Shown: positions 1-13,271, counted from the first letter of the stretch. The stretch is 64,000 bases of DNA from Chaenocephalus aceratus (GCA_023974075.1 CM043790.1:17995883-18059882); one strand, 5' to 3'. The notes: generated by a model not told the origin, from the sequence alone. Translations and numbers: made by a program.

Positions 1-2012
1 CAGCTAAATTCAGCAATTCATATATGACATTCTCAGACCACGTACAACCACTTTCTTTAGTTAAGAAATGGCAATAATCGCGGAAATAATGCCTATGTAA
101 CTGTTCCTCTCTCTTTGTCTGCATGCGCCTCTCCACAGGGGGGAGAGAATCAGCAGAAGTGCTGTTGATTTAGGCAATTTATCCTCTGAAATCTCCTAAA
201 TTCAGCGATTTGTTTCAATACAAATCTATCACATTGCTTCTAATTCAGAAACTCCACTTTACTGATGCTCTCTTTCAAGGTCTCTCCGAATATTTGCTGT
301 GTGTAATTGTCCGGTGATTTAATTCCGAGAATCACACACAGAGGAAATCGATGAAATTCGATATTCCGAGGTTATTTATTAGCCCCAAATATTCTTATTG
401 TTTTTACATGGGCCGTGTTTGCTCCGTGAGCACATGCTCCAGCAGCAACCACGGGGAAAATCGGCCAGGACAACGTCCCCCTTGACACCGATTCCCGAGG
501 TTATAATTAGCCTCCGAATGTAAATGAGTAGAGAAACAAAAAAAAATTGCAGCAGCTCAGTTCTTTCAGGAAATGTATAATACCGTCAATCCCAAACACT
601 GGCAAGCCAATCTCAAAATAGAAATTTACTTACCAGCCTCTGAAGATATTTTGGTATGCTGTCCGTGACGCCAATCTGTGAGAGAAACTTCTGCTCAGCA
701 ATGTGATTAAATCAAACACCGGAGTTTATTGAGAGTCACGGCCGGGAGCGTTTACAAGACATTCCACACAACTTTCATCATGAGAATCCCAAGTCAACAC
801 TGCCCATTTACAGAGCAGATCAGCGCAATTCTACACAGAGAATATAGGAGTGGCCTATATTCGCGCTCTTTCCATCCTAATCGATATCACACATGTTGAA
901 ACAAAGGACTGATCTGTTAAAGCCATCTGCGCATTTAGTCACACTTCCCCCACAGGAAGGCAGGGCCTTTTGGCCTTTTGCCCTGTGTAAATTACAAACA
1001 GGACACATAGGGAAAACACTAAAATTCTCCCATGCACAGATCTCATTAAAATATTTTCTTCACACTAGTAACCTGGCATTTCGATGCCTTTTCTCATCTA
1101 AACTATTTAGTATTTGAATCTCTCTATCATGACATAATGACGAAACTCCTCTCCAGAAGTGAGACGCTTTTGCCGCCGCCGCCATCACTGTTAACTGATT
1201 AACTGCTACCAGCTGAAGACTTACTTTCCTATTCTTTGAAAAAAAAATGTGTTATGTCCATGTTGTCTGGGGGAGAAAACATATCAAACCAAGAGATCGT
1301 CAGCTTTGATTTTCGCTGTATTAACAATGTCCTGAACACTTGGTGTGTGTGCCTTACCTCCGCTACCGGCATCGCTTCATACAACAGATCTGAGCTGTCC
1401 AACTATGACAACACTCCTTGAACATGCGCGCTATGGGAGAATTTGCCTTGGTACAAAGTAGCAGTGAAAACATGGTACGGAGTTTCATTGATTTGGGCAT
1501 TCTCTCAATAAGCAAGTGGAATGGATTTGATAGTGAAGCACTGACACAGCGCTCTACAAAGTGCGGCGAGTGGAGAGACCGATTCACGGACTTTCCACAT
1601 AGTAAAAGTGGGGGGGTCTAAACTAATCATTTGGAAAAGTGGGGGGGACTTGTCCCACCCTCTTATAATGGCTGCGACGCCCATGTGTGGCGTACATCTG
1701 AAATGAAATCAATTTAATGATTAACAGTGAGCTTTGCCTTTCTAATCAACTAATTAAATGAATTAAACCCTAATAAGAACCACTGTTTTCCCAAAATATA
1801 ATGAGGGCAAAACTCTTTTCTCAGTTGCGCCCACATTAGAAAAAAAACCCTCCTCCGCCAACATGCCCTGGAACAATTGGCACAAACAAACCCAGGATTG
1901 ATCACGCTCACCTCCTCATGGCTGCCACAGAGGTCAAGTGTAGGTTATGTGGAGCTGACCTCAATGATAATGTTTCCACAGTTAACCGTCCCTTATATGT
2001 GCGACTGATTTA
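1..2012. other. Non-coding stretch, no gene recognised
   Basis: Only short chance frames are present, none with a recognisable domain. Around 1605-1680 G-rich tracts flank a short 'cttgtcccaccctct' segment that resembles the end of a teleost DNA transposon, but I cannot find its partner. Nothing else can be supported. Confidence 0.5.
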
Positions 2013-2016
2013 TTAA

Positions 2017-2527
2017 TGGGGACCTATCATGCAAAATGCACTTTTGTACATCTTTTATACACGAATATGTGTCCCCGGTGTGTCAGGGAACTCACCAAGT
2101 GTCAGAAAACACAACCCTCTCTCTTTTCCTCCATACCCAAATCTCTAAAAACGGGGCTGCAACGGATCTGATACAGACTGATACAGATTTGAAAGTCCTC
2201 TGACGTCAGGAACGAGGAGCTCCGCCTATATGGCCAACTCTCCACCTATCAGGAGGAGACAGCCACAGCCATTCGAAAGCGCTGGAGACGCTGTAGTACA
2301 TATGCCAGGCCTGTAGGTGGCGCTGTAGTCTGCCACAAAAGCAGCGAAGAAGACTTCTCAGATTCAGCCCTTGCAAAAACAGTGCAAAAAAAGAGCAAAT
2401 AGAGCGAAATGAGGCATGGCTAAAATGCATGATCTGTTTGGTATTTTGAAAAAAAAACGTTGCAGACATGTTTTATATAGGTATGGCCCTACAATATATT
2501 ATTCAAATATAGCATGATAGGTCCGCT
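2017..2527. mobile_element. TTAA-type MITE, copy 1 (511 bp)
   Basis: The left end TGGGGACCTATCATGC and the right end, read inverted, AGCGGACCTATCATGC form a 16-bp imperfect terminal inverted repeat. TTAA lies directly outside both ends (2013-2016 and 2528-2531). TTAA target duplication is typical of piggyBac (also Kolobok) transposons, so this is probably a non-autonomous member. A second copy with the same left end lies at 46234. There is no coding capacity. Confidence 0.75.
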
Positions 2528-2808
2528 TTAAGTCGGAGCAGAAGGCCATAACATTTAAGCAGTATTTATTGTGTGAAAAAAGGCTGGACTCTTTTTTTAC
2601 ACCGCTTTTACTGTGGGAGCTGAAGCCATCATTACTGTTAGCGTGATAAGTTTTTAGTCACAAGAAACCAATTGCTGAGAAATGGGTTTCTCCCGAAAAG
2701 AAAACCGTTGAGTAAGATTTCACATAGGAGTAGGACATTCAGGGGAGTTTTACCAACTTCTGCATAACCGAATTAACCAGAAATCCAGACTGAAAGTAGA
2801 CACAAAGG

Positions 2809-4184
2809 TAGGGTTGGGTACCGAGAACCGGTTCCGGTTCGGAACCGGTTCCAACATTTCGATTCCAACGGCATCATTTAGAAATGTGAATTTCGGTTCC
2901 GCTTTTCGATTCCTGAGGAAATGTTTCTCGCCGCTCTCCGTAGCCTACTGCATGACTGCAGCGGGGCGGGAAATGTAGCGTTGTCTCTACATTTCCTACA
3001 GTGTAACCTGAGACCAGGGCCGGCCCGTCGCACTGGCATTATAAATGTTCGCCTAGGGCGCCAGATCTGTGGAGGCGCTGCGCTGACAGCTCTGGGAGAA
3101 AAAATAAATGTTTTGACCATTGGTGCTCATCCTAATTTTCGGCCTTGATGTAACAACATTCATAATTAATTAAATGTAACACCCTTTTCATCCCGGTTAC
3201 ACTTTTAATTTGCCCTGTACGATGGGCGCTGCAAGTGATGAAAATGGGGGATGTTGGCTTATCTGGCAACCGCAGCTCACAGCCAAAGTGCGAGTGAGCG
3301 AGGGAGAAAGGGAGGGCGCTGTTGTTATTAGCATCTGGTGCTAGCTGCTCTAACGGAAAAATAAGATGTTTCTACAATGATGTGGAGGGAGAGTCCTCTC
3401 CAGTCAGACTGAGAGGCTGATAACTACAGCTCAGTGAGGTAAAGGACTCTGAGTGTTTAGATAGTTCACTTTAGTCTAAGTTATCTCAGTGGGTCTCAAA
3501 CGTTTTGATCACAATTTATGTAAACACATATTTCCAAGGCACTCTTTTATAATTATTGGGATAAAACAGGTTTGAAATCATTCCAATGTATACTATAGGA
3601 CAGTAAACCAGACATATCGTTTTAAACTGGAGAGATAACAAAATATGCATAAATAAAATAGTAAAATAAGATATGAATGAACAACAAAAATAAAATGCGT
3701 TACATGTAGGCTATTTGTTATTTAATTATTAAAATGTAAACCGATCTTTTTCATATGGGTGTTTAGAGTTGTACCCCCTAGATCTAGTCTCTAGTAATTC
3801 TGCGTGTGCACCAGATTGAAGCATTTTACTTCAAAATGTTCAAACATTTCTTCCCGGTATGCCTGAGAAGGCAGATATGCTTGTTTTTCTCAACAAGAAC
3901 TGTTTTTAAAAGTTGGACTGTTGCACTGTTGTAGCTTCAGTGGTTCTCAGGTTAAAGTTACATAGCAGTGAATATAAACAGACTGATTAATGTGAATATT
4001 ACTTTAAACTAACCTGTGTAAAAGTTTCTCGAATAAATGTAATTTTTTTGGTGGAAGAAGCATGTATAATTTTTTTACCCTGCCCCTCAAAGAATCGGAA
4101 TCGAGAACCGTTAAGAACCGGAATCGAAAAGTAGAATCGGAATCGGAATCGGAATCGTGGAAATTCAAACGATACCCAACCCTA
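2809..4184. mobile_element. hAT-type non-autonomous element, 1.38 kb, perfect 8-bp TSD
   Basis: The ends are inverted repeats: TAGGGTTGGGTACCG on the left and TAGGGTTGGGTATCG on the right read inverted. They are flanked by a perfect 8-bp direct duplication, cacaaagg, at 2801-2808 and 4185-4192. An 8-bp duplication is the hallmark of the hAT superfamily. The subterminal parts carry repeated ggttccggttc and aatcgg hexamers (about 4085-4160), possible transposase binding repeats. No transposase frame is visible. Confidence 0.85.
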
Positions 4185-4192
4185 CACAAAGG

Positions 4193-5000
4193 TGAAGACA
4201 CCAGAAATCATCAACACTTAAGCAGTGCAGAAACTCACAATATACAGTTCAGTCCACACAAGCATCAAGAGTGCTATAGTGAGCCATTTGATCACCATTA
4301 TGGGATGACGGTGACTGGAGAGCACTCAGATATTTTATGAGACTTGCAGCATTAGCACACTAAATCCTATTTGCAGATGGAACAACTAAATTCAGATGTG
4401 CACAAGTATTTCCTGAATGTCTCTATGAACAAAATCGCCCACCACATTACCATTGCCATTGAAGTTGTGGAATTCTGGCCACATAAAGTTACCATTATAG
4501 AGCTGGAGATCTCTCTCATCCACGTTTGATGGAGAAAAATAACATGACCGTTAGCCACAACGCCAAAGCAGGCTACTGTAGGCTGGTTATGTCAGTCTTC
4601 ATTTGACAGTAGCACAAATAGAGCGCTTTCTAGCACTCAGTCTGGCCGTGATCATTAAAGCCACAGCTTGTACGGGGAAAGATATGTAAACTGTACAAAA
4701 ATCCCTCGAGAAACAACTTAATCTCACTTTAGTAATAAAGAAAAAAAGAAACAACAAACACTGTAAAATTGCTTAAAGTCAAGTGTTGGACGGTCACAAA
4801 TTGTGGTGACCTAACATGATGACATCATCTTATTTTGACAGATTTCCATTTAATGTGGAAACGATTAAAGAGGAAGACAAAGAGGGATTTCACCCATTAC
4901 CCATTAAAGTTAACCACCAAATGACATGGGATTTCATAGGCCATAAATAAGAAAATGTTGCTGGATTCTGCCCTCCTCTATAGCCACTGTTGAACTCCCC

Positions 5001-5005
<5 letters not shown>
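4193..5005. other. Non-coding stretch, nothing recognised
   Basis: Single-copy-looking AT-rich DNA between the hAT element and a GT microsatellite. No frame, RNA gene or repeat boundary can be supported. Confidence 0.5.

Positions 5006-5058
<53 letters not shown>
5006..5058. repeat. (GT)n microsatellite
   Basis: Uninterrupted alternating GT of about 53 bp. Open frames reported across it on either strand are Val-Cys or His-Thr artefacts. Confidence 0.97.
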
Positions 5059-5062
<4 letters not shown>

Positions 5063-7104
5063 CTGCCAAGCTCAGGGGGAGAGACTTCACCACGGGACTC
5101 ACAACTGTCAGGTCTTAGCCAGCCACCACTGGCAGGGATCATGTCAACTGTGCCGACTGTTGAATGCTCCGATTTCTGGAAAGCAATAGGCAAGTTTTAT
5201 ACAGTTTATTATCTCACGCAGGTCCTTCTCATCCATCCATGCAGCAATCACAGCAAAGGATCTTTCAGCACTTTCACCATTGCGCCACTCATTCTTTGGA
5301 CATTTGGTTGTGATTTACTACCAAAGAAGTTTACAGCAAATGGTTCCTTCCTCTCCCTTTTCTCCATCTCTTCTCCCCCCCGTTTTCCCTTCCCATTCTG
5401 ATCTGTATTATGGCATTTTCATTGTGTTTTGTTTGTTTCCCCATGATTCCTTTCATCTCCCAGTCTGTCTGGCCTCATATTATTTTTAAAGTGGACCCAA
5501 ATGCTTTCCCTGGCACTTGCCAGCATCCACTTCCAGTAAGTCTGAGACATAAATCGAATATTTGAAACAAGACAAATAAATACAAGTGTAACTAGCCTCT
5601 TTGAAATGAGCTTAGTAACTTCTGTGTATAATTAGGACATGTGTCTGTGAGCACACATGTGTCTGTTTGTGTGTGTGTGCTTGTAGGGCTGTGTGTGTAT
5701 GTGTGTGTGTAATGGGGGGGGGGGGGGGAGGGGGGACTAGATGCAAGATGTTAGCAATTGTGTTTGTGTTGGAGTGCAAATGACTAATTGTTTTTTGTGT
5801 GAAATGTTCCAACAGTAAAAGACTGGAAATGACTGAGGGCCTCCTCGTTGACATTAAAAGGGTCTATTTTTGTGTGAGCAAACCCGAGAGTGACCACCCT
5901 ATTCCCCCATACCTCCAATAAGAAAAACATTTGACCAACAAAAACACCACTGTGGGTTGGAGTTTATCTTGCTTAGTGTCTCACTGGTCCAATGCTGTCT
6001 GGCTACAACCAAATTAGCTTCCAGGAACACAAGAGAATGAGGGATAGAAAAAGACGGAGAGAAGGAACGACATAGTTGGCATTGTGGAAGATGATTCAGA
6101 GAAACCAATACATGTCTGGCATCTGTGAATGTCATAATCATGATGAGATGATGGGGTAACCCCTCCATTTTTCCTTCTGTTCTTTGTTTGTGTGTGTTCG
6201 ATCTTACACCAGAGTGTGTTTTATGCCAGTGTCGCCAGTGAGTTGGCGTATTTGCCCTGTTTATGTGTGGGTATTGTGTCTGGACTGAGTGGTCATTGTA
6301 TTTCCAGACATGTGGTATGTTCAGTGCTGGGTGATTCACTCCTACCAGCATCTGTTGTCTACCTCTGCAGCCTCTGAGAGGTCTGATTAACACAAAACAC
6401 AACTGACCCACCCAGAACTGACCAGATCTGACCGCACCTCCTGAAATAAACCAGGATGAAACCAAGACAGAGGCACACAATCATCCTTGCTACAAAAAAA
6501 CAAATCACAACTAAGGCAAAAGCATGTTTTATTGGTGTGATTTCTAAAAAGAATGATTTCACTGACCTTACCAGTGTTTTTTGTTATATTTATGGTGGTT
6601 TCTCCAGGAACTCATTCTTAAGAACCTCGAACAACACAGACACACTGGCAGCACTCAGAGGAAGCCAAGTCATTTCACTCATCTCAATCAACAGTTTAGG
6701 CAGTATTCACTTTGTAAGCCACTCTTTATGCGCTGTTCATTTTCAGTAAGGAAAAGGAAAAAAAACATGTCCTCTGCAATTTTCTGTTTAGCAATTGGAG
6801 ATAAATCTAAAAGTCTTCATTGTGCAATCCTAAAATAATATCTTAGTATGGCAGTACCATTGGCAATCTCAACTTCCCAGAATGCCACTCCCACAAGCAT
6901 AGGAAAAAAACATACTTCCCCTATTTCAAACTGTAATCGTAATCGCAAGTTTCAAACAAAGTGCCTGTCACAAAACCTCTTTCCGAATGGAATCGGTGGG
7001 GCTGTCAGACAATTTTGTAATTTTCCGAAACAGGCAATCAAACAATTACGCCCACATCACGCACCGATTGGCCAGCTACCCAGAGGTGTGAGAGTAGGGT
7101 TTGA

Positions 7105-7107
<3 letters not shown>
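5059..7107. other. Non-coding stretch with GT-rich and poly-G patches
   Basis: Contains a GT-rich patch at about 5660-5710 and a G15-A-G6 homopurine tract at 5714-5735. The 193-codon minus-strand frame over 5899-6480 has no recognisable domain, and I treat it as chance. Around 6930-7090 there is a low-copy-looking segment with no clear ends. Confidence 0.45.

Positions 7108-7191
<84 letters not shown>
7108..7191. repeat. (CT)n microsatellite
   Basis: About 84 bp of pure CT, continuing into a short CTTT-rich tract to about 7213. Homopurine/homopyrimidine mirror repeats of this kind can adopt triplex DNA. Confidence 0.97.
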
Positions 7192-7193
<2 letters not shown>

Positions 7194-7476
7194 CTTTTTC
7201 TTTCTTTCTTTCTTACTTTCCCTCTTCATGCAACAACTTGTGTCCCTTTCCATGTGTACAACTGTTTGAGTGCAACACTATAAATGCTTTTCAAGAAGAG
7301 ACCATCACATAAAGACTGAGAAGACATGCTTAAGATGCAGAGCTACTGAGAGAGGGATCAGGGATGCAGACAAGTAGGGTTTAACTGCAGGCTTTTTGCT
7401 TTGGCCTTTAAGTGAGCCATAACTGGTAGTAACAGTAAAGTGTGTTTTATCCCTTGTTAATGTTGTAAATACTTAA

Positions 7477-10400
7477 CCTCTTAAGCCCTGAGCTGGTTTT
7501 TCAGGTTTCAGGCTCGAAAATGCCACTAACACAACAAAGACTATATCTTCACTTCTAAAAGGGTTAAATTAATAATCCTTTCTCTCAAAGCAAGGTTACA
7601 TCTGTGAGTTGGATGTAGAAGTGTCAGAATCAATATAGATGTTTTTATTTTAAAGTAAATTCAGATGGAACATAGTAAAAACATGTAAATTCTAATGTCT
7701 GCCTAGTGAAATTTGACCTTTTTAGAGAGGTTTAGAAAAATAAAGTCCAGGCGGACTCACCTCTGGGTAATTTGGGAACCATCAGTTCCATTTGAACTTT
7801 TTCACTGTAAAAATCATTTTATTACTTTGAATTATCACTATAGGTATTCATTCCATCCAAATACAACTGTTGTGAAAAAAAATAAAAACATACTCTGTTA
7901 TCCTCACGACGCTGAAGTTGGCTTCCGATTCAGAGCATCCGATTCGGCAGTTAAGGGGAAAGTTAAGGGACATTTAATTTACAGCGCTGAGCGAACAATC
8001 CTCCGTGTTTGAACCTCTTAAATCGCTGCATAGCCGATTTATTTGGACTGGATGATCCCAGAGAGTCTAAAGATTCTTTATAACACAGTTTCAGATTTGT
8101 GAAACCTTAATTCTATTTGTGAAAATACAAACAAGGGAGATTTCAGTGCTTTTTTCGCATCCTGACCACATTAGACCAGGTCTTGATCTAAAACCGCTAT
8201 ACCTAGACTCATCAAATCTGGACTGGATTATCCCAGAGGGTCTAAAGATTCTTTATAACATAGTTTGAGATTTGTGAAACCTTAATTCTATTTATGAAAA
8301 TAGAAAAAGTGAGATTTCAGTGCTTTTTCACATGGATACCACATTAGACCAGGTCCTGATCTAAAACCACTAGACCTACACTCATCAAATCTGGACTGGA
8401 TTATCCCAGAGGGTCTAAAGATTCTTTATAACATAGTTTCAGATTTGTGAAACCTTTATTCTATTTGTGGAAAATACAAAAAGGGAGATTTCAGTGCTTT
8501 TTTCGCATCCTGACCACATTAGACCAGGTCCTGATCTGAAACCACTAGACCTACACACATCAAATCTGGACTGGATCATCCCAGAGGGTCTAAAGATTCT
8601 TTATAACCCAGTTTGAGATTTGTGAAACCTTAATTCTATTTGTGAAAATACGAACAAGGGAGATTTTGCTGCTTTTTTTTAATCTAGACCACATTAGACC
8701 AGTTCCTGATCTAAAACCACTTTTCCTAGACTCGTCAAATCTGGACTGGATTATCCCAGAGGGTCTAAAGATTCTTTATAACCCAGTTTCAGATTTGTGA
8801 AACCTTTATTCTATTTGTGAAAAATACAAACAAGGGAGATTTCAGTGCTTTTTTCACATGTAGACCACATTAGACCAGGTCCTGATCTGAAACCACTAGA
8901 CCTACACTCATCAAATCAGGTAAGTATGGACAGCTAATTAAGGAAGAATAAAGTCTTTACTTCTCAAATGTAATATAATTTTTTGTTGCAAATAAAAATT
9001 CAACAGATAAGTAGGTATACTTATATAAACTTAATGTATTTACAGTTGCAGGCAAAACATTTCAACAGGAAATTAAATATAGTCTATAACTAGCATTGTT
9101 CAAGTTTACTTTAAGCAACAAGCTTTGTTTGCCTAATTACAGTATGTCATCTTGAGTACTAGGATTGCTTGGAATGTGAAAAACATTACAAGATTAGAAA
9201 ATAACACTTTGGTAACAATGGTATGAAAAAGTTGGTTCATTGTAATCCTGTCTTCTCTCTCAGAAAAATAATTGCTATTCATATTTTTGCTTTAGGACAA
9301 AGCAGCAGAAGCTATTCAAAGTTGATGAAAGACTGAAGGTTAGCCTTTTTCTTTATCTCATGAACCTGAATTCCTTTAAAATGCTAACCTATTACTGCAC
9401 CGAAAAGCACTCCTAGCTCCCTTATTACTTATCCTAGCTGCACATCCAACACATTGTTTATGATCGTAAAGACACAGAATCTAACGGTGCCCACCTCAAC
9501 ACTGAAAGATACAAACTCGCGACGTTATCAACAAAAACGTACATCAAAACAAGTGGCGCTAACGCTAATGCGCTAGGCTAATATGGCTCACCTTCCTCTT
9601 TGTCTGGTCTAAACTGGTCTTCAATGGCATTAAAACGATAAAAACGATGATGTAGTTAATCCATAGGTTAATATCCAATGTGGATGTGTCCCCTTTGAAA
9701 TGTTCTGATAATCTATAAGCAATACAACTGCAATTCTGTTATCTGCTGTCCACTCTGTGCTCCGTGCGCTCTGGGTCCTGCTTCCTTACGTAGTAAACAA
9801 TAAGTCAAGTCTGCTGCGTAATGTATTTAAGCTGGCTGGCATTCTTTATACTTTACGCAGGACCATATCTCTGGAACCCATTGGTCGATTTGGGTGATTT
9901 ACACCTTTTTCTTAACCATTACATCCAATAGAATCAATGGGCAGTTCCCAAATTCACGTAAACATTACCATTGCGGACGTAATAGAGAAGCAAACAAAAC
10001 ATATCTGAAAGTACAAGCCTGGACGGCAAAAATGTACCCAGTATATTGCCATAAATATGATGATGGATTATCAGTACAAATTTCTACGTGACACAAAGAC
10101 ATTGGATTAACCTTGAGCGGCGTTTTTATTCCGTTGAACACAACTTTTGATCACAAATAAAAAAAGGTAAGACGTAATTATTGTAATATATTTGAAACCG
10201 GATGTTGTTTACTTTCTCTTTTCTGGCTGATAGCTCCAGGAATTCGGGGGTCCTACAGTGATGATATTACATGTGTGGAATCTGTGGAGTCTCAGCTTTA
10301 ATCGGATATCTTGTTTGTGCAGTTACGATAAGTAATAAGGGCATTTCTACCGTGAGTGCTGTGCAAAAGTCCGTTAGCATTAGTTAGCATTTTTTCTCTC

Positions 10401-10598
10401 CATGCTAATTCAAAGGCTTGGTATTACTCTTGTGTTTCTTTTAGCTACAAATGGTTCACATTGTCAGTTAGCTGAGTTTCTTACCATTAAAAGGGTATGG
10501 AACATTAATAGTTTCATAAATGTTAAGAAGCCCTGAGACATAGTCTCGTAGAAAAACTGTGGGAGGGGTCCACTGGGGGGACCCTCGGGCTTAAGAGG
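7477..10598. mobile_element. TTAA-type DNA transposon, copy A (3122 bp)
   Basis: The left end CCTCTTAAGCCC is matched by the inverted right end (10587-10598), and TTAA flanks both ends (7473-7476 and 10599-10602). That is the signature of piggyBac- or Kolobok-type insertion. A second, truncated copy at 47796-49293 aligns with 7477-7900 and about 9379-10290 but lacks the middle. No transposase frame is evident in either copy, so both look non-autonomous. The internal tandem array is listed separately. Confidence 0.8.
8045..8918. repeat. Five-unit tandem array, ~174 bp per unit, inside the TTAA element
   Basis: Units begin with ggactggat-atcccagag at 8045, 8220, 8393, 8568 and 8743, giving periods of 175, 173, 175 and 175 bp. 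Each unit ends with a 'cctga.ct.aaaaccac' block followed by 'tcaaat'. Units differ by scattered substitutions and small indels. The other copy of the host element lacks the whole array, so it expanded in, or was lost from, one lineage of the element. Confidence 0.9.
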
Positions 10599-10602
10599 TT
10601 AA

Positions 10603-11235
10603 ATAATAAGAACCAGGCAATTGTCTGAGACAGATCAATGTTTTATTATATTGAGATCTGAGAAGCCCGGTTTCTGATTTGATCAAATATGCTGTTTTAT
10701 ATTATTGTAGGTGAATACTAACACTTCCTTCGTCTGTTTTACATTAAAAACCTTTCTAGTGGTTGAGACACCTAATGCCTCCCCTTCACCGGAGTGCTTT
10801 AATTGTGAAATATCTACGGGAACAGATAAATTAATAGCAGCTTAGCATGACGACAGAAGAGTAAATGAATGAAAGTGATTGAAAACAATGATGTGTGTAA
10901 AAGAGAGAATCAGAGCAATAGAGTGATGTTTATGACATGAGGACTTTGTTACAGTGATTGATTTAATATTGCAGAAATACATGCTTTTTTAAAGCTAAAA
11001 ATAATAATATTCAAAGACAAAAGTTCATGCCTTTCACCACTTTTTCTCACAGTCACATGATCAGTAATCAGCATTGCTACAGTATGTGAGATGATTGGGA
11101 AATGTGTATGAGAGATGTTTAAACCAATTATATAATCCATTTAAACAATGACATTACCCTAACCCTAACCCTACAATGTTAATAAATATTTGATAGCATT
11201 GCTTCAAAGAATGACATATTTAATAGTACACTTGA
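10603..11235. other. Non-coding stretch
   Basis: AT-rich DNA. At 11156-11174 there are about three CCCTAA units, too short to call an interstitial telomeric tract. No gene is visible. Confidence 0.5.
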
Positions 11236-12954
11236 TTTTCAAATCAAATCAAGTTTTATTTATATAGCACATTTATAAGCGATTTTTGGTCGAGCCAAAG
11301 TGCTGTACATATAATTAAAAAAAATGGGAGAAAACCTCAGGGAGAGCAACAGAGGAGGGATCCCTCTCCCAGGACGGACAGACGTGCAATAGATGCTGTG
11401 TGTAAATCGAAGAGATAATACATTTTACAGCATATAGACCGAATGTTAGGAAATGCATATGTCTGTAATAAGAAGATGAATCCACGAGGATGTCAGCTAC
11501 AATCCTGTGGAAGCCATCAGGGAAGCAGCATGACGAGACCCAAGGCAGGACCGCAGAGACAGGTTCAGCCACGATCCGGAGTCCACGACTTAATCCAGAA
11601 CTCAGGATAGAGGATCCGAGACACAGGACTACAGCAAGAGGATCAGCCTCGACTCCGGATCCCGGCGTAGATATAGATACAAAACAAGAAAAAAGATTTG
11701 GCTGGGTTAATCGGAACAAGAGAATACACAGACACAGACAGAGAGGGAAAAGGTCATTGGATAAAAGTTATTCTTGATAACCCTCTAGAAAGATCTCATG
11801 AACTTTCCCACTCAATCTATCAAGACCCGAGCAGTTCTATTAGATATAGATAAGAAACAGAGATAGGGAGCACAACAACCTATCTCTTCGTCAGATGCAC
11901 TCCCCCGCTTATCTAAGCGACTCTGTACCCCGTTACCCTCTACAAGACCATAGACCAGCAGAGGGAAAATGGGGGGTGGGTAAGGGTAAGGGTTTTTAAG
12001 AATAAACCACAAGGGTCAAAAGAGAAAAAAAGATGAAATATAAGGTACTATATTTTAAGTAATCCTATCTACTATTCCTATATTCGAATAATGTATAAAC
12101 TATTTAAAAAATACTTTATGAAATCCTATGTTATGTCATAAATATTAAAATAAAGAACTAAATGAATAAATAAATAACTAAATAAATGAATAAATAGATA
12201 ATTAAACAAAAGCCAGAGAGAAAAAGTGAGTTTTAAGTGTTGATTTAAAACCCCCCAGGGTCTGGGCCGACCTCACATGGAGGGGCAAAGTATTCCAGAG
12301 CCTAGGGCCAGCCGCTGCAAAAGCTCGATGCCCTTGGGTTTTAAGCCTGGTCTTAGGCACTATCAACAGCAGCTGATCAGCCGACCTTAAGGCTCTGCCT
12401 GGGGTGTAGCGATGGAGGAGTTTGGCTATATAGGCAGGAGCCAGCCCATTTAGGGCTTTAAAAACAAATAAAAAGAGTTTAAAATCTATTCTGAACCGAA
12501 CTGGAAGCCAGTGCAATGAAGCCAGAATTGGGGTGATATGGTCATGCTTTTTATGGCCAGTGAGAAGACGTGCAGCTGCATTCTGAACTAGCTGAAGGCG
12601 TCTAATTGAGGCCTGGTCCATACCCACATACAGAGCATTACAATAATCCAGTCTCGAGGAAACAAAGGCGTTAATAACCCTTTCTAGGTCTTTAAAAGAT
12701 AAAAACGACTTGGTCTTAGCCAATAGTCGTATTTTGAAAAAGCAGGTCTTGACTACAATGCTAACCTGCTTATCAAATTTAAAAGCGCTGTTAAAGGTCA
12801 CTCCAAGGTTCATAACAGAGGGGAGCATATTTTTATTGAGGGAGCCCAGAATACCAACCGGGGAGACTATTGGTTGGGGTCCAAAAAAGATGACCTCGGT
12901 CTTGCTCTCATTGAGGGTGAGGAAGTAACTGGCTCAGCCAGGATTTAATCTCTG
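11236..12954 (-). pseudogene. LINE-A reverse transcriptase, C-terminal half and 3' UTR
   Basis: The minus-strand frame ending with its stop at 12202-12204 encodes the post-catalytic region of an L2/CR1-clade reverse transcriptase. Typical blocks are visible: NESKTEVIFFGP, SSRLDYCNAL, LVQNAAARLLTG, HITPILASLHWLPV, FKALNGLAP and a final FKSTLKTHFFSLAF. A one-base frameshift lies near 12926. The remaining ~970 bp to 11236 is 3' UTR with the LINE tail. Only the first part of this region was joined to the catalytic domain before the Harbinger insertion at 12958. Confidence 0.88.
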
Positions 12955-13076
12955 TTAAGGCCCTGACACACCAACCCGATTTTGGGAGTCAGAGGCCGTC
13001 AGAGGCTGTCGGGCATTCGCGGCGCCGTAGTCAGGTTGGTGTGTCCCGCACCGTCGACCGTGACACGCCTTATTTG

Positions 13077-13142
13077 GACTGCCAGACCCGATGCATGGCC
13101 GATTCAACATGTTGAATCGGCCATGCATCGGGTCTGGCAGTC
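13077..13142. repeat. Perfect 66-bp palindrome
   Basis: Every base pairs about the axis between 13109 and 13110; the core is TTCAACATGTTGAA. The match breaks immediately outside both ends. It would form a long cruciform in DNA or a 33-bp hairpin in RNA. It lies inside the Harbinger element, upstream of the MADF-like fragment. Confidence 0.95.
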
Positions 13143-13271
13143 GGACCAAATAATCACTCTGATTGGCTGTTCAGCTAGCAAATCAGTGCATGAGAAGCGA
13201 AGCGGAAGTGAGGGACGTAAACAAACGATTTAAGAAGGCACACACAGACTGCTATTCATTTTCATCTCATC

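Noticed and set aside
5899..6480. 193-codon minus-strand frame
   Set aside because: No recognisable domain, atypical composition, no splice or promoter context; long enough to note but not to call.
11154..11175. Interstitial telomere repeat (CCCTAA)3; similar words at 24044-24072
   Set aside because: Too few units to distinguish from chance or from microsatellite drift.
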